Counted from the stretch's first letter, positions 7,971 to 15,863 are shown. The stretch is 15,995 bases of DNA from Thermoplasmata archaeon (GCA_013329855.1 DUJI01000050.1:3864-19858); one strand, 5' to 3'. Notes: generated by a model not told the origin, from the letters alone. A program made the numbers and translations.

Positions 7971-7973
7971 CGT

Positions 7974-9089
7974 CTACATCAGACCAAGGGGACCCAGCTT
8001 CTCGGGAAGATACGTGTCCGTAACGTAGTCCAGCCCGTACTTGGCCAGGGCCTGCTGCTCCGCCTTCTTGTTGATCTGGAGCATCGTCTGGATTTCGTTG
8101 CGCCAGAACTCGTCGTTGAAGCGAGGGTCGGAGAGCTCGGCGTTCAGCGCGGCGACGTCCCGCGGCGTCAGCACGTCGGTCGGCAGATCGTAGTTCAGGA
8201 TGTCGCTCGCGGTGATGCCGACGAACTCCGCAGTGGGCGTTGCGAGGTACTCGGAGATGTGGGCCGTCTTGATGGCTCCGTAGGCCACCGAGGCGTGGAT
8301 GCGGAAGCTCCAGGGGTCCCCGTCGGTGAACACCGCGCAAGGCAGCTTGAGTTCTTCATTCAACCGCTTCAGGAGGCGCCGCGTGCTCCGGGACGGCTGC
8401 CCTTTTAGGTGGACCAAAATACATTTCCCGTCGTCGTCGAAGCCGTTCTCCACGAGGCGGTCGAACATACCGCCCGTCTCCATGGCCAGGACGAACTTCG
8501 CGTCCGCGTCCACGAACTTGACTTTCTCCTTCTCGATGTTGTAGGGAATCGTGTAGCCCGCATCCCCAACGTCGTCGCGGCAGTTGATCCGCTTCCGCTC
8601 GCCGTTCCGCGTGATCTCCTCCAGCGTCAGGTTCCCGATCACGCTCGCGCCGCTCTCCTCGGGCCGGAGCTTGAAGTCCTCCCGGAGGAGCTGGGTGATC
8701 ACCTCGAGGTCCTCCGCGAGCAGGTTGGACTCGTCCTGGGAGTGGAACTTGGCCACATCCCATCCCTCGGAGATGTAGTACATCTCTCGCAGGGTGGACG
8801 ACTTGGACGTGTTGATCATGTCCTGGATGAACTCGAGGACGTACATAGTCCGCAGGAGCATGAGCGCGCCCTTGAGCTTCTTCGCGCTCCGGACCCCCAT
8901 GAGGTTGCCGTACTTCCACACGGAGTGCTTGGAATCGAAGCGGATGTTCGCCTTGGTCCGGAGGGGTATCTTCATCTTGGGGACCTGGCCGTGGTCCAGC
9001 TCCTCGTAGATGTTCTCCGCGATCCCATACAGGGCCTCCACGGCCTTGTTCGACGCGGGTGCACCGCCTCCCTTCGCCTTCTTACTCAT
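7974..9089 (-). CDS. top6A: DNA topoisomerase VI subunit A
   Basis: This 371-residue protein is the DNA-cleaving subunit of the type IIB topoisomerase VI, homologous to Spo11. The winged-helix (CAP-like) domain contains [11 protein letters not shown] with adjacent tyrosines Y104 and Y105; by comparison with Spo11 the second is the likely nucleophile that forms the 5'-phosphotyrosyl link. The Toprim domain shows E204 (in VLAMETGG) and the D256-x-D258 pair (in FTDGDPWS), the magnesium ligands. Length is normal for the family. The ATG at 9089 overlaps the top6B 3' end by 8 bases and is preceded by a GGAGGAGG Shine-Dalgarno 9 bases upstream, so the two subunits are translationally linked. With Top6B it forms an A2B2 enzyme that relaxes and decatenates DNA. 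No key residue appears missing. Confidence 0.95.
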   Translation of the reverse strand: MSKKAKGGGAPASNKAVEALYGIAENIYEELDHGQVPKMKIPLRTKANIRFDSKHSVWKYGNLMGVRSAKKLKGALMLLRTMYVLEFIQDMINTSKSSTLREMYYISEGWDVAKFHSQDESNLLAEDLEVITQLLREDFKLRPEESGASVIGNLTLEEITRNGERKRINCRDDVGDAGYTIPYNIEKEKVKFVDADAKFVLAMETGGMFDRLVENGFDDDGKCILVHLKGQPSRSTRRLLKRLNEELKLPCAVFTDGDPWSFRIHASVAYGAIKTAHISEYLATPTAEFVGITASDILNYDLPTDVLTPRDVAALNAELSDPRFNDEFWRNEIQTMLQINKKAEQQALAKYGLDYVTDTYLPEKLGPLGLM

Positions 9090-11076
9090 CGTCGAGCGCC
9101 TCCTCCGTCTCGTCGTAGTCGATCTCGCCTTCTTCCTCCGCTTCCGCGGGCGCCGCGGTCTCCTCCGTCTCGAACTCCGCGTAGTTGAGCTCCCAGTCGC
9201 CCGGAAGCGGCTCCGCGCCGATGACGAGCGCCGGGTTGATCTCGCTCACGTAGAGGTCCGACTCGTCGTATTCCGCCTCGTCGAGGCCCTCGAGGAGGAA
9301 GGACACGGATGCCTTGGACACGGAGTCGATCCGCTTGAGCTCCCACGTAATCTTGCCGTCGTCGCGGACCTCCGCGGGCTTCGGGTCGAAGCTCTTTGCG
9401 GCGATGCCGCGGGGCAGCAACACGTGGAGGTTCAGCTTCTTCCCCGCGTCCGTGAAGTTGTGGACGTTGACGGTGACCGTGTGCCGCTTCTGCTTCCTGT
9501 CGTAGGCGATCGTCTCGTCGATCCAGACCACGCCCATGATCTTCGTGATCGTCGCATCGAGCACGGGCACCTTCTTGTTCACGATCTTCGCGGACTTCTC
9601 GGCGATCCGCGGGAGGATGAGCTGCACGATTTCGAACTTCTCCCGCGTCTTCGCCCGGTGCGCCTTCTTCGTGAGGTGCGTCTTCAGCCGCCGCCCGGAC
9701 TCCTTGAGCGCAAGGTCCAGTTCCTCCATGATCTCGTCGACCGTCGCGACGGCCTCCTTGGCCTCGGACGTGTAGGGGACCTTGGTCGAGCACACGTGGA
9801 CGAGGACGATGGCGGGACCGAAGGGCAGCCCTTCGCCGCCGCGCTGCTCGAGTCCGTAGCGGCGCCAGTCCACATGGCCGACGGCCTGGGTGAGGGCGCA
9901 GCCCCCGGCCTGGTACATGAGCGGCACTCGGTTCGCGAAGCGGAGGACCTCCACAGGCTGGTCCGGCGGCAGGTCGCCGCCGAACACGATGCCCACCTCG
10001 ACCTGGAAGGGATTGCCCGAGTACACGGACGGGTCGCGGGTGACGGGAGGCGCGTAGAACTCGGGCCGAAGGTTGCCCAGGACGTTCTTGAGCCCCTTCT
10101 TGATGAGCCGCTCGCCGATGGGACTGAGGCAGTCCGTGGGCGGGGACATGAGCTTCGCGCCTTGCATGGCCTCGTGCAGCGCCTTCGCCTGCTCCAAGCC
10201 GAGGCTCTTCGGCTTCGTGTCCGGATCGATGCCCGCGGCGTCGCAGATCTCCTTCGCCACGCGGGCGCTCACGCGGACGAACTCCTCCTCGAGGAACGAT
10301 GAGAGCTTGTAGCTCTTCGTCTCCTTCATCATCTGCATCAGGGTGCCGAGCTCGATGCCGTGCGGATGGGGCGGGATCTCCTTGGTCTTCGGGGGCATCT
10401 CCTCGGTCGCCCGCTCGAACACGGTGGAGTCGCCCTCGGGGGGCTTGAACGTGATTCGCGCGTGAGGGTTCACGATGGCCGTGGCCTTGAGGTACTCGAA
10501 GATGGACTGCTTTCCTCCGATGTACCGCCCCTTCAAGGGGATCTCCACCCGCGTCCCGTGGGCGCGTTCCCACACCACGCGATCCTCACGCACCTTGCTG
10601 GGGAGGTTCTTCTTCGTGTCCAGGATCAGCTCGATGAAGTACGCGGTGTCCTCTTCCTCGACCTTGGATGTGATCTTGGTCGCCTTGCCCGTGGTGAGCT
10701 GGCCGTACATGACCGCGCCCGAGATCCCCAGACCCTGTTGGCCGCGAGATTGCGCACGGGCATGGAAGCGGGAGCCGTAGAGTAGTCGCCCGAAGACGTT
10801 GGGCACCTCCTTCTTCACGATGCCGGGCCCGTTGTCCTCCACGACCACGAGGAACTCGTCCTTGTCGACCTTTCGGACCTCGACGAGGATGTCGGGGAGG
10901 ATATCCGCGTCGGCGGCCGCGTCGAGGCTGTTGTCCACCCCCTCCTTGACCACGGTCAGGAGCGCCTTGGTCGGTGAGTCGTAGCCGAGGATCTGCTTGT
11001 TGCGCTCGAAGAACTCGGAGACGCTGATCTCGCGCTGTTTCTTCGCCAGCTCTTCCGCTATCGAGGTCGCGGGCAT
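9082..11076 (-). CDS. top6B: DNA topoisomerase VI subunit B
   Basis: This 664-residue protein is the ATP-operated clamp subunit of topoisomerase VI. The GHKL ATPase domain shows E45 and N49 ([10 protein letters not shown]), D81-N-G-P-G (N/G1 box) and GQQGLGIS at 112-119 (lid). An H2TH region and the transducer domain follow, with K440 in [13 protein letters not shown] placed like the ATP-contacting lysine of the family. From about 500 to 625 there is an extra beta domain matching the C-terminal Ig-like domain of the longer euryarchaeal enzymes, then a strongly acidic tail of about 35 residues. The ATG at 11076 is chosen because it gives the usual [14 protein letters not shown] start; the ATG further upstream at 11145 would overlap the promoter. 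It is the first gene of the top6B-top6A pair. Confidence 0.95.
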   Translation of the reverse strand: MPATSIAEELAKKQREISVSEFFERNKQILGYDSPTKALLTVVKEGVDNSLDAAADADILPDILVEVRKVDKDEFLVVVEDNGPGIVKKEVPNVFGRLLYGSRFHARAQSRGQQGLGISGAVMYGQLTTGKATKITSKVEEEDTAYFIELILDTKKNLPSKVREDRVVWERAHGTRVEIPLKGRYIGGKQSIFEYLKATAIVNPHARITFKPPEGDSTVFERATEEMPPKTKEIPPHPHGIELGTLMQMMKETKSYKLSSFLEEEFVRVSARVAKEICDAAGIDPDTKPKSLGLEQAKALHEAMQGAKLMSPPTDCLSPIGERLIKKGLKNVLGNLRPEFYAPPVTRDPSVYSGNPFQVEVGIVFGGDLPPDQPVEVLRFANRVPLMYQAGGCALTQAVGHVDWRRYGLEQRGGEGLPFGPAIVLVHVCSTKVPYTSEAKEAVATVDEIMEELDLALKESGRRLKTHLTKKAHRAKTREKFEIVQLILPRIAEKSAKIVNKKVPVLDATITKIMGVVWIDETIAYDRKQKRHTVTVNVHNFTDAGKKLNLHVLLPRGIAAKSFDPKPAEVRDDGKITWELKRIDSVSKASVSFLLEGLDEAEYDESDLYVSEINPALVIGAEPLPGDWELNYAEFETEETAAPAEAEEEGEIDYDETEEALDDE
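9099..9106 (-). promoter_or_regulatory. Shine-Dalgarno of top6A inside the top6B end
   Basis: The minus strand reads GGAGGAGG, 9 bases before the top6A ATG and within the acidic-tail codons of top6B. It supports the 9089 start and translational coupling of the two topoisomerase subunits. Confidence 0.65.
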
Positions 11077-11147
11077 AGAATCACGGCAATTGGCCTGGAG
11101 TGCCGGTGGGCGTTTCCCATCCCTGGACTCGGCATACTGGGCCACCG

Positions 11148-11159
11148 TACATAAGGTTT
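11148..11159 (-). promoter_or_regulatory. Candidate TATA promoter of top6B-top6A
   Basis: The minus strand reads AAACCTTATGTA, an AT-rich island in G+C-rich DNA. Transcription about 25 bases downstream would begin near 11129, leaving a leader of about 50 bases before the ATG at 11076 and excluding the upstream in-frame ATG at 11145. The rest of the 156-base gap to the zinc-ribbon gene shows no clear terminator or other gene. Confidence 0.5.
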
Positions 11160-11232
11160 AGGGAGCGAGACGGCGGCCGCCCGGATGAAGCCGATCCGGA
11201 GGGATGGGCGAAACTGGTAATCCCCGGCGCAC

Positions 11233-12231
11233 TCAGGCTTCGAAGACCGCGCCGCACTTGGGGCACTTCGTGTCGTCCTCGGTCACGTCGGCCCCGCAGT
11301 TCGTGCAGGTGAACGCCGCGGCCTTCTTCGTCTTGCCTTCCGCGGGCTTCGCGGCCGCCTCCCCTGCGGCCGCCTCCTTGTCCTTCGCGGCACCCTTGTC
11401 GAGGTCCAGCTCGTCCTTCTGGCGCGCCTCGATCATCCGGGCGCGCATCTTCCGTGTGCGGGCCGTGTACCAGTACATGAAGAGGATGATGTAGTAGAAG
11501 GAGAGCGGGATGAGGAGGTAGAAGGCCACGGGATAGAGCCAGAAGAGGAAGTAGGACACGGGCGACGCGGTGATGGGGCCGAGGACGTTCTGGGTCGCGG
11601 TGAAGTTCCCGCGCGTGTCGTTCGCGGTGAAGAAGAACTCGTACACGTTGCCGCCCAGGGTGCGGTCCATCGAATACCAGGCCGCCGTGGCATTCGCGGG
11701 TGCCGCCTCCCGCGCCATCGCGTAGGACTGATAGGAGGGCGTGAAGAGGTCGAACTCCGTGAAGTTCAGGTAGACCGCGAGCGGGGTGGAACTATTGAGG
11801 CCGGAGGTGTTCAGGTGGACGCGGTACGTGAAGGCCTGCCCGGGCGATCCCCGGAACGGGGTGACGCTGCCGTTGTCCAGGCTCAAGTGGGCGCTGAGCC
11901 CCGAGTACGTCGAGCTGTCCACGATCTGGTCGCCCGAACTCACCGTGCTCTGCGTGTAGAAGGCGGAGATGATTACGATCGCGATGACGAAGACGACCAG
12001 GCCGTTGATGGCGAACCGCTTCAGGCTCCGCTCCCCGAGCCAGTAGGGGATGACGAAGATCGCGACGGGGATCAGAAGGAGGCCCAGGCACGCGGTCGCG
12101 AAGCTGCCGAAGGTGATCGGGAAGAGGCCCGACACGACGAGGCCCAGGACCACGAGGACGGAGATGTCGAACCACTTCGTGCCCCGGAACGACTGGAGCT
12201 TCTTCTGGATGCCCCCGAGGGAAAGGTCCAC
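11233..12231 (-). CDS. Four-TM membrane protein with cytoplasmic C-terminal zinc ribbon
   Basis: The product has 332 residues from a GTG start, which is preferred because a TATA box lies about 31 bases upstream. Predicted helices are at 23-41, 45-65 and 73-92, then an ectodomain of about 130 residues (93-225) rich in N-x-S/T sequons (NGS, NSS, NFT, NAT, NDT), then a long aromatic fourth hydrophobic stretch (227-255). Positive charges before TM1 (KK, R, K), between TM2 and TM3 (ERSLKR) and after TM4 (RTRKMRAR) put both ends in the cytoplasm. A charged Lys/Ala/Glu-rich linker leads to a rubredoxin-type zinc ribbon, C309-x2-C312 and C323-x2-C326. I do not recognise a named family. It lies upstream of top6B on the same strand, 156 bases away, but has its own promoter, and top6B appears to as well. 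Confidence 0.8.
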   Translation of the reverse strand: MDLSLGGIQKKLQSFRGTKWFDISVLVVLGLVVSGLFPITFGSFATACLGLLLIPVAIFVIPYWLGERSLKRFAINGLVVFVIAIVIISAFYTQSTVSSGDQIVDSSTYSGLSAHLSLDNGSVTPFRGSPGQAFTYRVHLNTSGLNSSTPLAVYLNFTEFDLFTPSYQSYAMAREAAPANATAAWYSMDRTLGGNVYEFFFTANDTRGNFTATQNVLGPITASPVSYFLFWLYPVAFYLLIPLSFYYIILFMYWYTARTRKMRARMIEARQKDELDLDKGAAKDKEAAAGEAAAKPAEGKTKKAAAFTCTNCGADVTEDDTKCPKCGAVFEA

Positions 12232-12255
12232 CGAACCCGTGCGATGTGGCCGTCT

Positions 12256-12267
12256 CGATAAATACTT
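12256..12267 (-). promoter_or_regulatory. TATA promoter of the zinc-ribbon membrane protein gene
   Basis: The minus strand reads AAGTATTTATCG, centred about 31 bases before the GTG at 12231. That spacing predicts a leaderless or nearly leaderless mRNA and is the main reason for choosing this GTG start. It shares a 123-base divergent intergenic region with the carbamate kinase promoter. Confidence 0.6.
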
Positions 12268-12315
12268 ATGCGCGATCCCCGCCCACCGTTCTCGGCCGTC
12301 CCACTCGCGTCCTAA

Positions 12316-12329
12316 GATTCTTATAGGGT
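12316..12329 (+). promoter_or_regulatory. TATA promoter of the carbamate kinase gene
   Basis: GATTCTTATAGGGT stands out in G+C-rich DNA and is centred about 32 bases before the ATG at 12355. No Shine-Dalgarno is present, so a leaderless transcript is likely. Confidence 0.6.
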
Positions 12330-12354
12330 AGGTCGAATAGCGCGGACTTCTCTC

Positions 12355-13308
12355 ATGCCCGAGAAGAAGCTCGTGATTGCCATTGGGGGCAACGCGATTC
12401 AGCCCGCCGGCGATTCGGGCAGCGCGGAGGCTCAGCGCCACCGGATCGAGGAGACCGCGTCCAAGCTCGCGGACCTCGTGCAAGCCGGCTACGACGTCGT
12501 CGTGACGCACGGCAACGGGCCCCAGGTCGGGAACATCCTGCTCCAGAACGAGGAGGCCCGGACCCGGGTGCCCGCCATGCCCCTCGACGTGTGCGGCGCG
12601 GAGAGCCAAGCCCAGATCGGGTACCTCCTCGCCCAAGCGCTGCGGAACGAGTTCGCCGCGCGGCGGATCGAGCGCGGGGTGGCCGCGGTGGTCACGCAGA
12701 CCCTGGTGGATGCGAACGACCCCGCGTTCGCGGACCCCACGAAACCCATCGGCCCCTTCTACCAGCGAGAGTCCGATCTCATCGTCAAGCGCGCGAAGGG
12801 GTGGAAGCTCATGGAGGACGAAGTGCGCGGCGGATGGCGCCGCATCGTCCCGTCCCCGGAGCCCCTGGACATCGTGGAGAAGGACGTCATCCTCAAGCTC
12901 GTGGGCGACCGAGACGGCAACGTGGTCATCTGCGCGGGGGGCGGAGGCATCCCCGTGGTCCGGCGCAACGGGCGTCTCGTGGGCGTCGAGGCGGTCATCG
13001 ACAAGGACCTCGGGGCCGCCGTCCTCGGGCGCGTGCTCGGCTGGAAGGGCCTGGTCATCGCGACGGACGTCGCCCAGGTCGCCCTGGGGTTCGGGAAGCC
13101 GACCCAGCGGTTCCTGGAGCACATGACCGTGGCCGAGGCGAAGAAGCACCTCGCGGAGGGTCAGTTCCCTGCGGGCTCCATGGGGCCCAAGATCCAGGCG
13201 GCCGTCGAGTTCCTCGAGTCCGGGGGCGAGTACGTCGTGGTCACGGACCTCGAGCACCTCGTGGCCGGCGTGGACCAGAAGGCGGGCACGCGGATTACGA
13301 AGGCCTGA
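12355..13308 (+). CDS. arcC: Carbamate kinase
   Basis: This 317-residue cytoplasmic enzyme of the amino-acid kinase family interconverts carbamate plus ATP with carbamoyl phosphate plus ADP. Family motifs are present in order: VIAIGGNAI (7-15, phosphate-binding), VTHGNGPQVGN (50-60), the PLDVCGAESQAQIGYLL segment, VTQTLVD, then CAGGGGIPV (193-201) and VIDKDL with K217, and the C-terminal GSMGPKIQAA signature. Length is normal. It has its own TATA box and no Shine-Dalgarno. The usual fermentation partners, arginine deiminase and ornithine carbamoyltransferase, are absent from the window, so it could serve ATP recovery from carbamoyl phosphate or supply carbamoyl phosphate for biosynthesis as proposed in some archaea. 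The methyltransferase gene follows after 13 bases and may be co-transcribed. Confidence 0.94.
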   Translation: MPEKKLVIAIGGNAIQPAGDSGSAEAQRHRIEETASKLADLVQAGYDVVVTHGNGPQVGNILLQNEEARTRVPAMPLDVCGAESQAQIGYLLAQALRNEFAARRIERGVAAVVTQTLVDANDPAFADPTKPIGPFYQRESDLIVKRAKGWKLMEDEVRGGWRRIVPSPEPLDIVEKDVILKLVGDRDGNVVICAGGGGIPVVRRNGRLVGVEAVIDKDLGAAVLGRVLGWKGLVIATDVAQVALGFGKPTQRFLEHMTVAEAKKHLAEGQFPAGSMGPKIQAAVEFLESGGEYVVVTDLEHLVAGVDQKAGTRITKA

Positions 13309-13321
13309 GCGCGGAAGCTTC

Positions 13322-14143
13322 TTGGCCTGGCCGGCCCATGGTCCCCGCGAACGGGGGAGGAACCTGGCCCGGGGCGCGCGTCCGTGGTGGGAGAGCTTCT
13401 TCGGCCCGGACTACCTGAAGCAGTACGAGGTCGACCTGGAGCGCACCGCCGCCGAGGTCGACGGCATGGAGCAGATCCTCCACCTCCGCCGGGGCGCCCG
13501 CGTCTTGGATCTCGCCTGCGGCGGAGGACGGCACGCCATCGAGCTCGCGCGGCGCGGGTACGCGGTCACGGGCTTCGACCTGTCCGAGGATCTCCTGCGT
13601 CGGGCTCGCGAGGGAGCGAAGCGGGCCAAGGTCAAGGTGTCCTTCGTGCACGGCGACATGCGGGAACTCCGGTTCCGCGCCGCCTTCGACGCGGTGATCA
13701 ACATGTTCTCCTCGTTCGGCTACTTCGAGTCCGAGCCGGACGACCGCCAGGTGCTCAAGGGCGTCGTTCGCGCCCTGAAGCCGCGGGGCAAATTCCTCAT
13801 GGAACGCTTCAACCGGGAGTCCCTGGCCTACGAGCTGCCCCTCCAAGGATGGCGCGTGGGGGAGGACGGCAGCGTGGTGCTCCAGGAGGACACGTTCGAC
13901 GTCCTCCGGGGTCGGTACGACACGCGGCAGATCGTCATCGACCGCGAGGGGACGCGGGAGCATCGCGGCTCGGTCCGGGCGTACACGCTGCCCGAGCTGA
14001 AGGGGATGTTCGACGTCGTCGGCCTGCCCATCCACCGCGTCCTGGGCGGGCTGGACCTGTCCCCCTACCGTGCCCGCAGCCGGCGGCTCGTGCTGTTCGC
14101 GGTCAAGGGGCTGGAGCCGGAGAGCATCCGGACCGTGTGGTGA
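13322..14143 (+). CDS. Class I SAM-dependent methyltransferase
   Basis: This protein has 273 residues from a TTG start. The Rossmann methyltransferase core runs from about 58 to 165: motif I is VLDLACGGGRHA (61-72), motif II ends in VTGFDLSEDLL (acidic residue contacting the SAM ribose), the next loop carries HGDMRELRF, and motif IV is FDAVINMFSSFGYF. The C-terminal part is a beta-rich domain with YTLPELKGMFDVVG, as in many small-molecule methyltransferases of this type. The substrate cannot be named. The start is uncertain: no in-frame ATG or GTG exists before the conserved WWESFF segment (22-27), and no Shine-Dalgarno precedes the TTG. It follows carbamate kinase by 13 bases, so readthrough transcription is likely. 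The gene ahead gives no clear functional link. Confidence 0.85.
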   Translation: MAWPAHGPRERGRNLARGARPWWESFFGPDYLKQYEVDLERTAAEVDGMEQILHLRRGARVLDLACGGGRHAIELARRGYAVTGFDLSEDLLRRAREGAKRAKVKVSFVHGDMRELRFRAAFDAVINMFSSFGYFESEPDDRQVLKGVVRALKPRGKFLMERFNRESLAYELPLQGWRVGEDGSVVLQEDTFDVLRGRYDTRQIVIDREGTREHRGSVRAYTLPELKGMFDVVGLPIHRVLGGLDLSPYRARSRRLVLFAVKGLEPESIRTVW

Positions 14144-14156
14144 GCCGGAGCCGAAG

Positions 14157-14166
14157 GAATCTTTTT
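14157..14166 (+). promoter_or_regulatory. Candidate TATA promoter of the DRG GTPase gene
   Basis: GAATCTTTTT is the only AT-rich stretch in the 54-base gap and is centred about 35 bases before the ATG at 14198, predicting a leader of about 10 bases. The T-run could also act as a short archaeal terminator for the methyltransferase transcript. Confidence 0.45.
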
Positions 14167-14197
14167 CCCGGGCCGTGGGCTGTCTCCGGAAGGCCGT

Positions 14198-15304
14198 ATG
14201 GCGACCATCGAGGAGCAGATCAAGTCCATCGAGGACGAGATCCAGAAGACGCCCTACAACAAGGCGACCCAGCACCACATCGGGAAGCTGAAGGCCAAGG
14301 TGGCCCGCCTGAAGTCGGAGCAGGAGCTCCGCCGGCTGAAGTCGGGCGGGGCCGGCGTCAGCTACGCGGTGAAGAAGAGCGGCAACGCGACGGTCGGCCT
14401 GGTCGGCTTCCCGAGCGTGGGCAAGTCCACGCTCCTCAACCAGATCACGGACGCGGAGAGCAAGGTCGGCTCGTACGACTTCACGACCCTGGACATCATC
14501 CCGGGCGTCCTCGAACACCGCGGGGTGAAGATCCAGATCCTCGACATGCCCGGGCTGATCCGCGGGGCGTCCAAGGGACGCGGCCGAGGTCGGGAGGTCC
14601 TCTCCGTGGCCCGGGCCTGCGACCTGATCCTCCTCATGATCGACGTGTTCGAGACGAACGTCCAGGTGCTGACCGAGGAACTGTACCTGGCCGGCATCCG
14701 GCTGAACGAGCGCCCGGCGGACGTCACGCTGGCCAAGGCGAACCGCGGCGGGCTGACGGTCAACGCGACGGTCCGGCTCACGAAGCTCGACAAGGAGATG
14801 ATCGAGGACATCTGCCGCGAATGGGGCTACCTGAACGGGGTGATCGTCGTCCGCCAGGACATCACGGAGGACCAGCTCATCGACGTGCTCGCGGGGAACC
14901 GCGTCTACACGAAGGCCCTCGTCGCGGTGAACAAGATCGACCTGGTCAGCCAGGAGTACCTCAAGGCCCTCCAGGTCAAGCACGCGGGCTGGAAGCTCGT
15001 CCCGATCTCCGCGGAGAAGAAGATGGGGCTCACCAAGCTCAAGGACGAGATCTACGACACCCTGCGCTTCATGCGCGTCTACCTCAAGCCCCAGGGAAAG
15101 GAGGCGGACCTGGCCGAGCCCCTCATCGTCAAGGAGCATGCCGACGTGGGCATGGTCTGCGACTCGATCCACCGGGAGTGGCGGAGGCGGTTCCGCTACG
15201 CCAACGTCTGGGGGCCCAGCGCCCAATTCCCCGGGCAGAAGGTGGGAGTGGACCATGTGCTCCGGGACGCGGACGTCCTCACGGTCATCCTGCGCAAGGG
15301 CTGA
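14198..15304 (+). CDS. DRG-family GTP-binding protein (OBG-HflX superfamily, TGS domain)
   Basis: This 368-residue protein matches the developmentally regulated GTP-binding (DRG/Rbg) family shared by archaea and eukaryotes, which acts on translation through the ribosome. A charged helical N-terminus (1-50, family motif TPYNKATQHHIGKLKAK) precedes the G domain: G1 GFPSVGKST (70-78), the G2 region YDFTTLDIIPG, G3 DMPG (116-119) with the DRG-typical GLIRGASKGRGRGREVL, and G4 NKID (245-248). The S5D2L-like insert lies between G3 and G4. The C-terminal 80 residues form a TGS domain (FMRVYLKPQGK to VGVDHVLRDADVLTVI). All GTPase motifs look intact and length is normal. It has a candidate promoter of its own. 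The assignment is firm; the partner protein (DFRP in eukaryotes) is not seen here. Confidence 0.95.
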   Translation: MATIEEQIKSIEDEIQKTPYNKATQHHIGKLKAKVARLKSEQELRRLKSGGAGVSYAVKKSGNATVGLVGFPSVGKSTLLNQITDAESKVGSYDFTTLDIIPGVLEHRGVKIQILDMPGLIRGASKGRGRGREVLSVARACDLILLMIDVFETNVQVLTEELYLAGIRLNERPADVTLAKANRGGLTVNATVRLTKLDKEMIEDICREWGYLNGVIVVRQDITEDQLIDVLAGNRVYTKALVAVNKIDLVSQEYLKALQVKHAGWKLVPISAEKKMGLTKLKDEIYDTLRFMRVYLKPQGKEADLAEPLIVKEHADVGMVCDSIHREWRRRFRYANVWGPSAQFPGQKVGVDHVLRDADVLTVILRKG

Positions 15305-15317
15305 CCGGCCCGGGTTC

Positions 15318-15329
15318 GGTATTCTCAAG
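15318..15329 (+). promoter_or_regulatory. Candidate TATA promoter of the CBS-domain gene
   Basis: GGTATTCTCAAG is centred about 30 bases before the GTG at 15354, the spacing expected for a leaderless mRNA. No Shine-Dalgarno precedes the GTG. Confidence 0.45.
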
Positions 15330-15353
15330 TAGGCTCTGGCTCATGCGGACCCC

Positions 15354-15854
15354 GTGTGGGCCGCGGACGTCATGACGCGGGACGTGGTCACCCTCTCCCC
15401 GGAGATGACCGTGGAGGCGGCGGCCGAGCGCCTCGTGCAGCGGGGGATCAGCGGCGCGCCCGTGGTCGACGATCGCGGCCGGCTCGTCGGCGTCCTGAGC
15501 GAGTCGGACATCCTGCGGAGGCTCAAGGAGATCGCCGAGGAGGCGCTCGGGAAGCGGTACCTCACGAGCCGCGTGCACTCCCTGGACCTCCTGGCCTTCC
15601 TGGGGGAGCGGGAGCATGAGGCCGTCGAGGCGATCTACCGGCAGCTCCGCGGGTCCAAGGTCGGCGACGTGATGACGAGGCACGTGCAGAGCGTCAAGCC
15701 GACGGATTCCCTGGAGGTCGTGGCCGCGGCCATGATCGAGCACGACGTGAACCGCCTCCCCGTGGTGGACGTGGGCCGCGTGGTCGGGATCATCACGCGG
15801 GCGGATCTCGCGCGGGTGCTCGCCACGGGCACCAAGGACGTCCCGCGCCTCTGA
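15354..15854 (+). CDS. Stand-alone protein with two CBS domains
   Basis: The protein has 166 residues from a GTG start. The first CBS domain covers about 3-57 (ADVMTRDVVTLSPEMTVEAAAERL to GRLVGVLSESDIL) and the second about 103-160 (GDVMTRHVQSVKPTDSLEVVAAAM to GRVVGIITRADLARVL), forming one Bateman module that in this family usually binds adenine nucleotides or SAM and acts as a sensor. A charged, probably helical linker of about 45 residues (57-102) separates the halves, longer than in minimal pairs. There is no attached effector domain. The GTG gives the expected start just before the first VMT motif and is supported by a TATA-like box 30 bases upstream. The ATG at 15343 is in another frame. 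The epimerase gene starts 10 bases after the stop, so the two are likely co-transcribed. Confidence 0.9.
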   Translation: MWAADVMTRDVVTLSPEMTVEAAAERLVQRGISGAPVVDDRGRLVGVLSESDILRRLKEIAEEALGKRYLTSRVHSLDLLAFLGEREHEAVEAIYRQLRGSKVGDVMTRHVQSVKPTDSLEVVAAAMIEHDVNRLPVVDVGRVVGIITRADLARVLATGTKDVPRL

Positions 15855-15863
15855 GGCGGCCCC

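Noticed and set aside
5789..8023. 744-codon plus-strand frame overlapping the HerA-like gene
   Set aside because: The product is Arg/Gly/Pro-rich and low in complexity, while the alternative frame carries intact Walker A, Walker B and winged-helix motifs.
9010..10302. 430-codon plus-strand frame opposite the topoisomerase VI genes
   Set aside because: Leu/Arg/Asp/His-rich shadow of top6B and top6A, which have complete catalytic motifs on the other strand.
11077..11145. Upstream ATG at 11145 as the top6B start
   Set aside because: The extra 23 residues do not resemble the family N-terminus, and the TATA box lies immediately upstream, at 11148-11159, so this ATG would precede the predicted transcription start.
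13295..15328. 677-codon open frame on the minus strand opposite the methyltransferase and DRG GTPase genes
   Set aside because: Its product is rich in Arg, Ala, Val, Leu and His with no recognisable motifs, and the plus strand holds two clear families. Long antisense frames are expected in G+C-rich codon-biased DNA.
15343..15375. ATG at 15343 as start of the CBS gene
   Set aside because: It is in a different frame and reaches a stop after about ten codons; the GTG at 15354 is in frame with the CBS domains.
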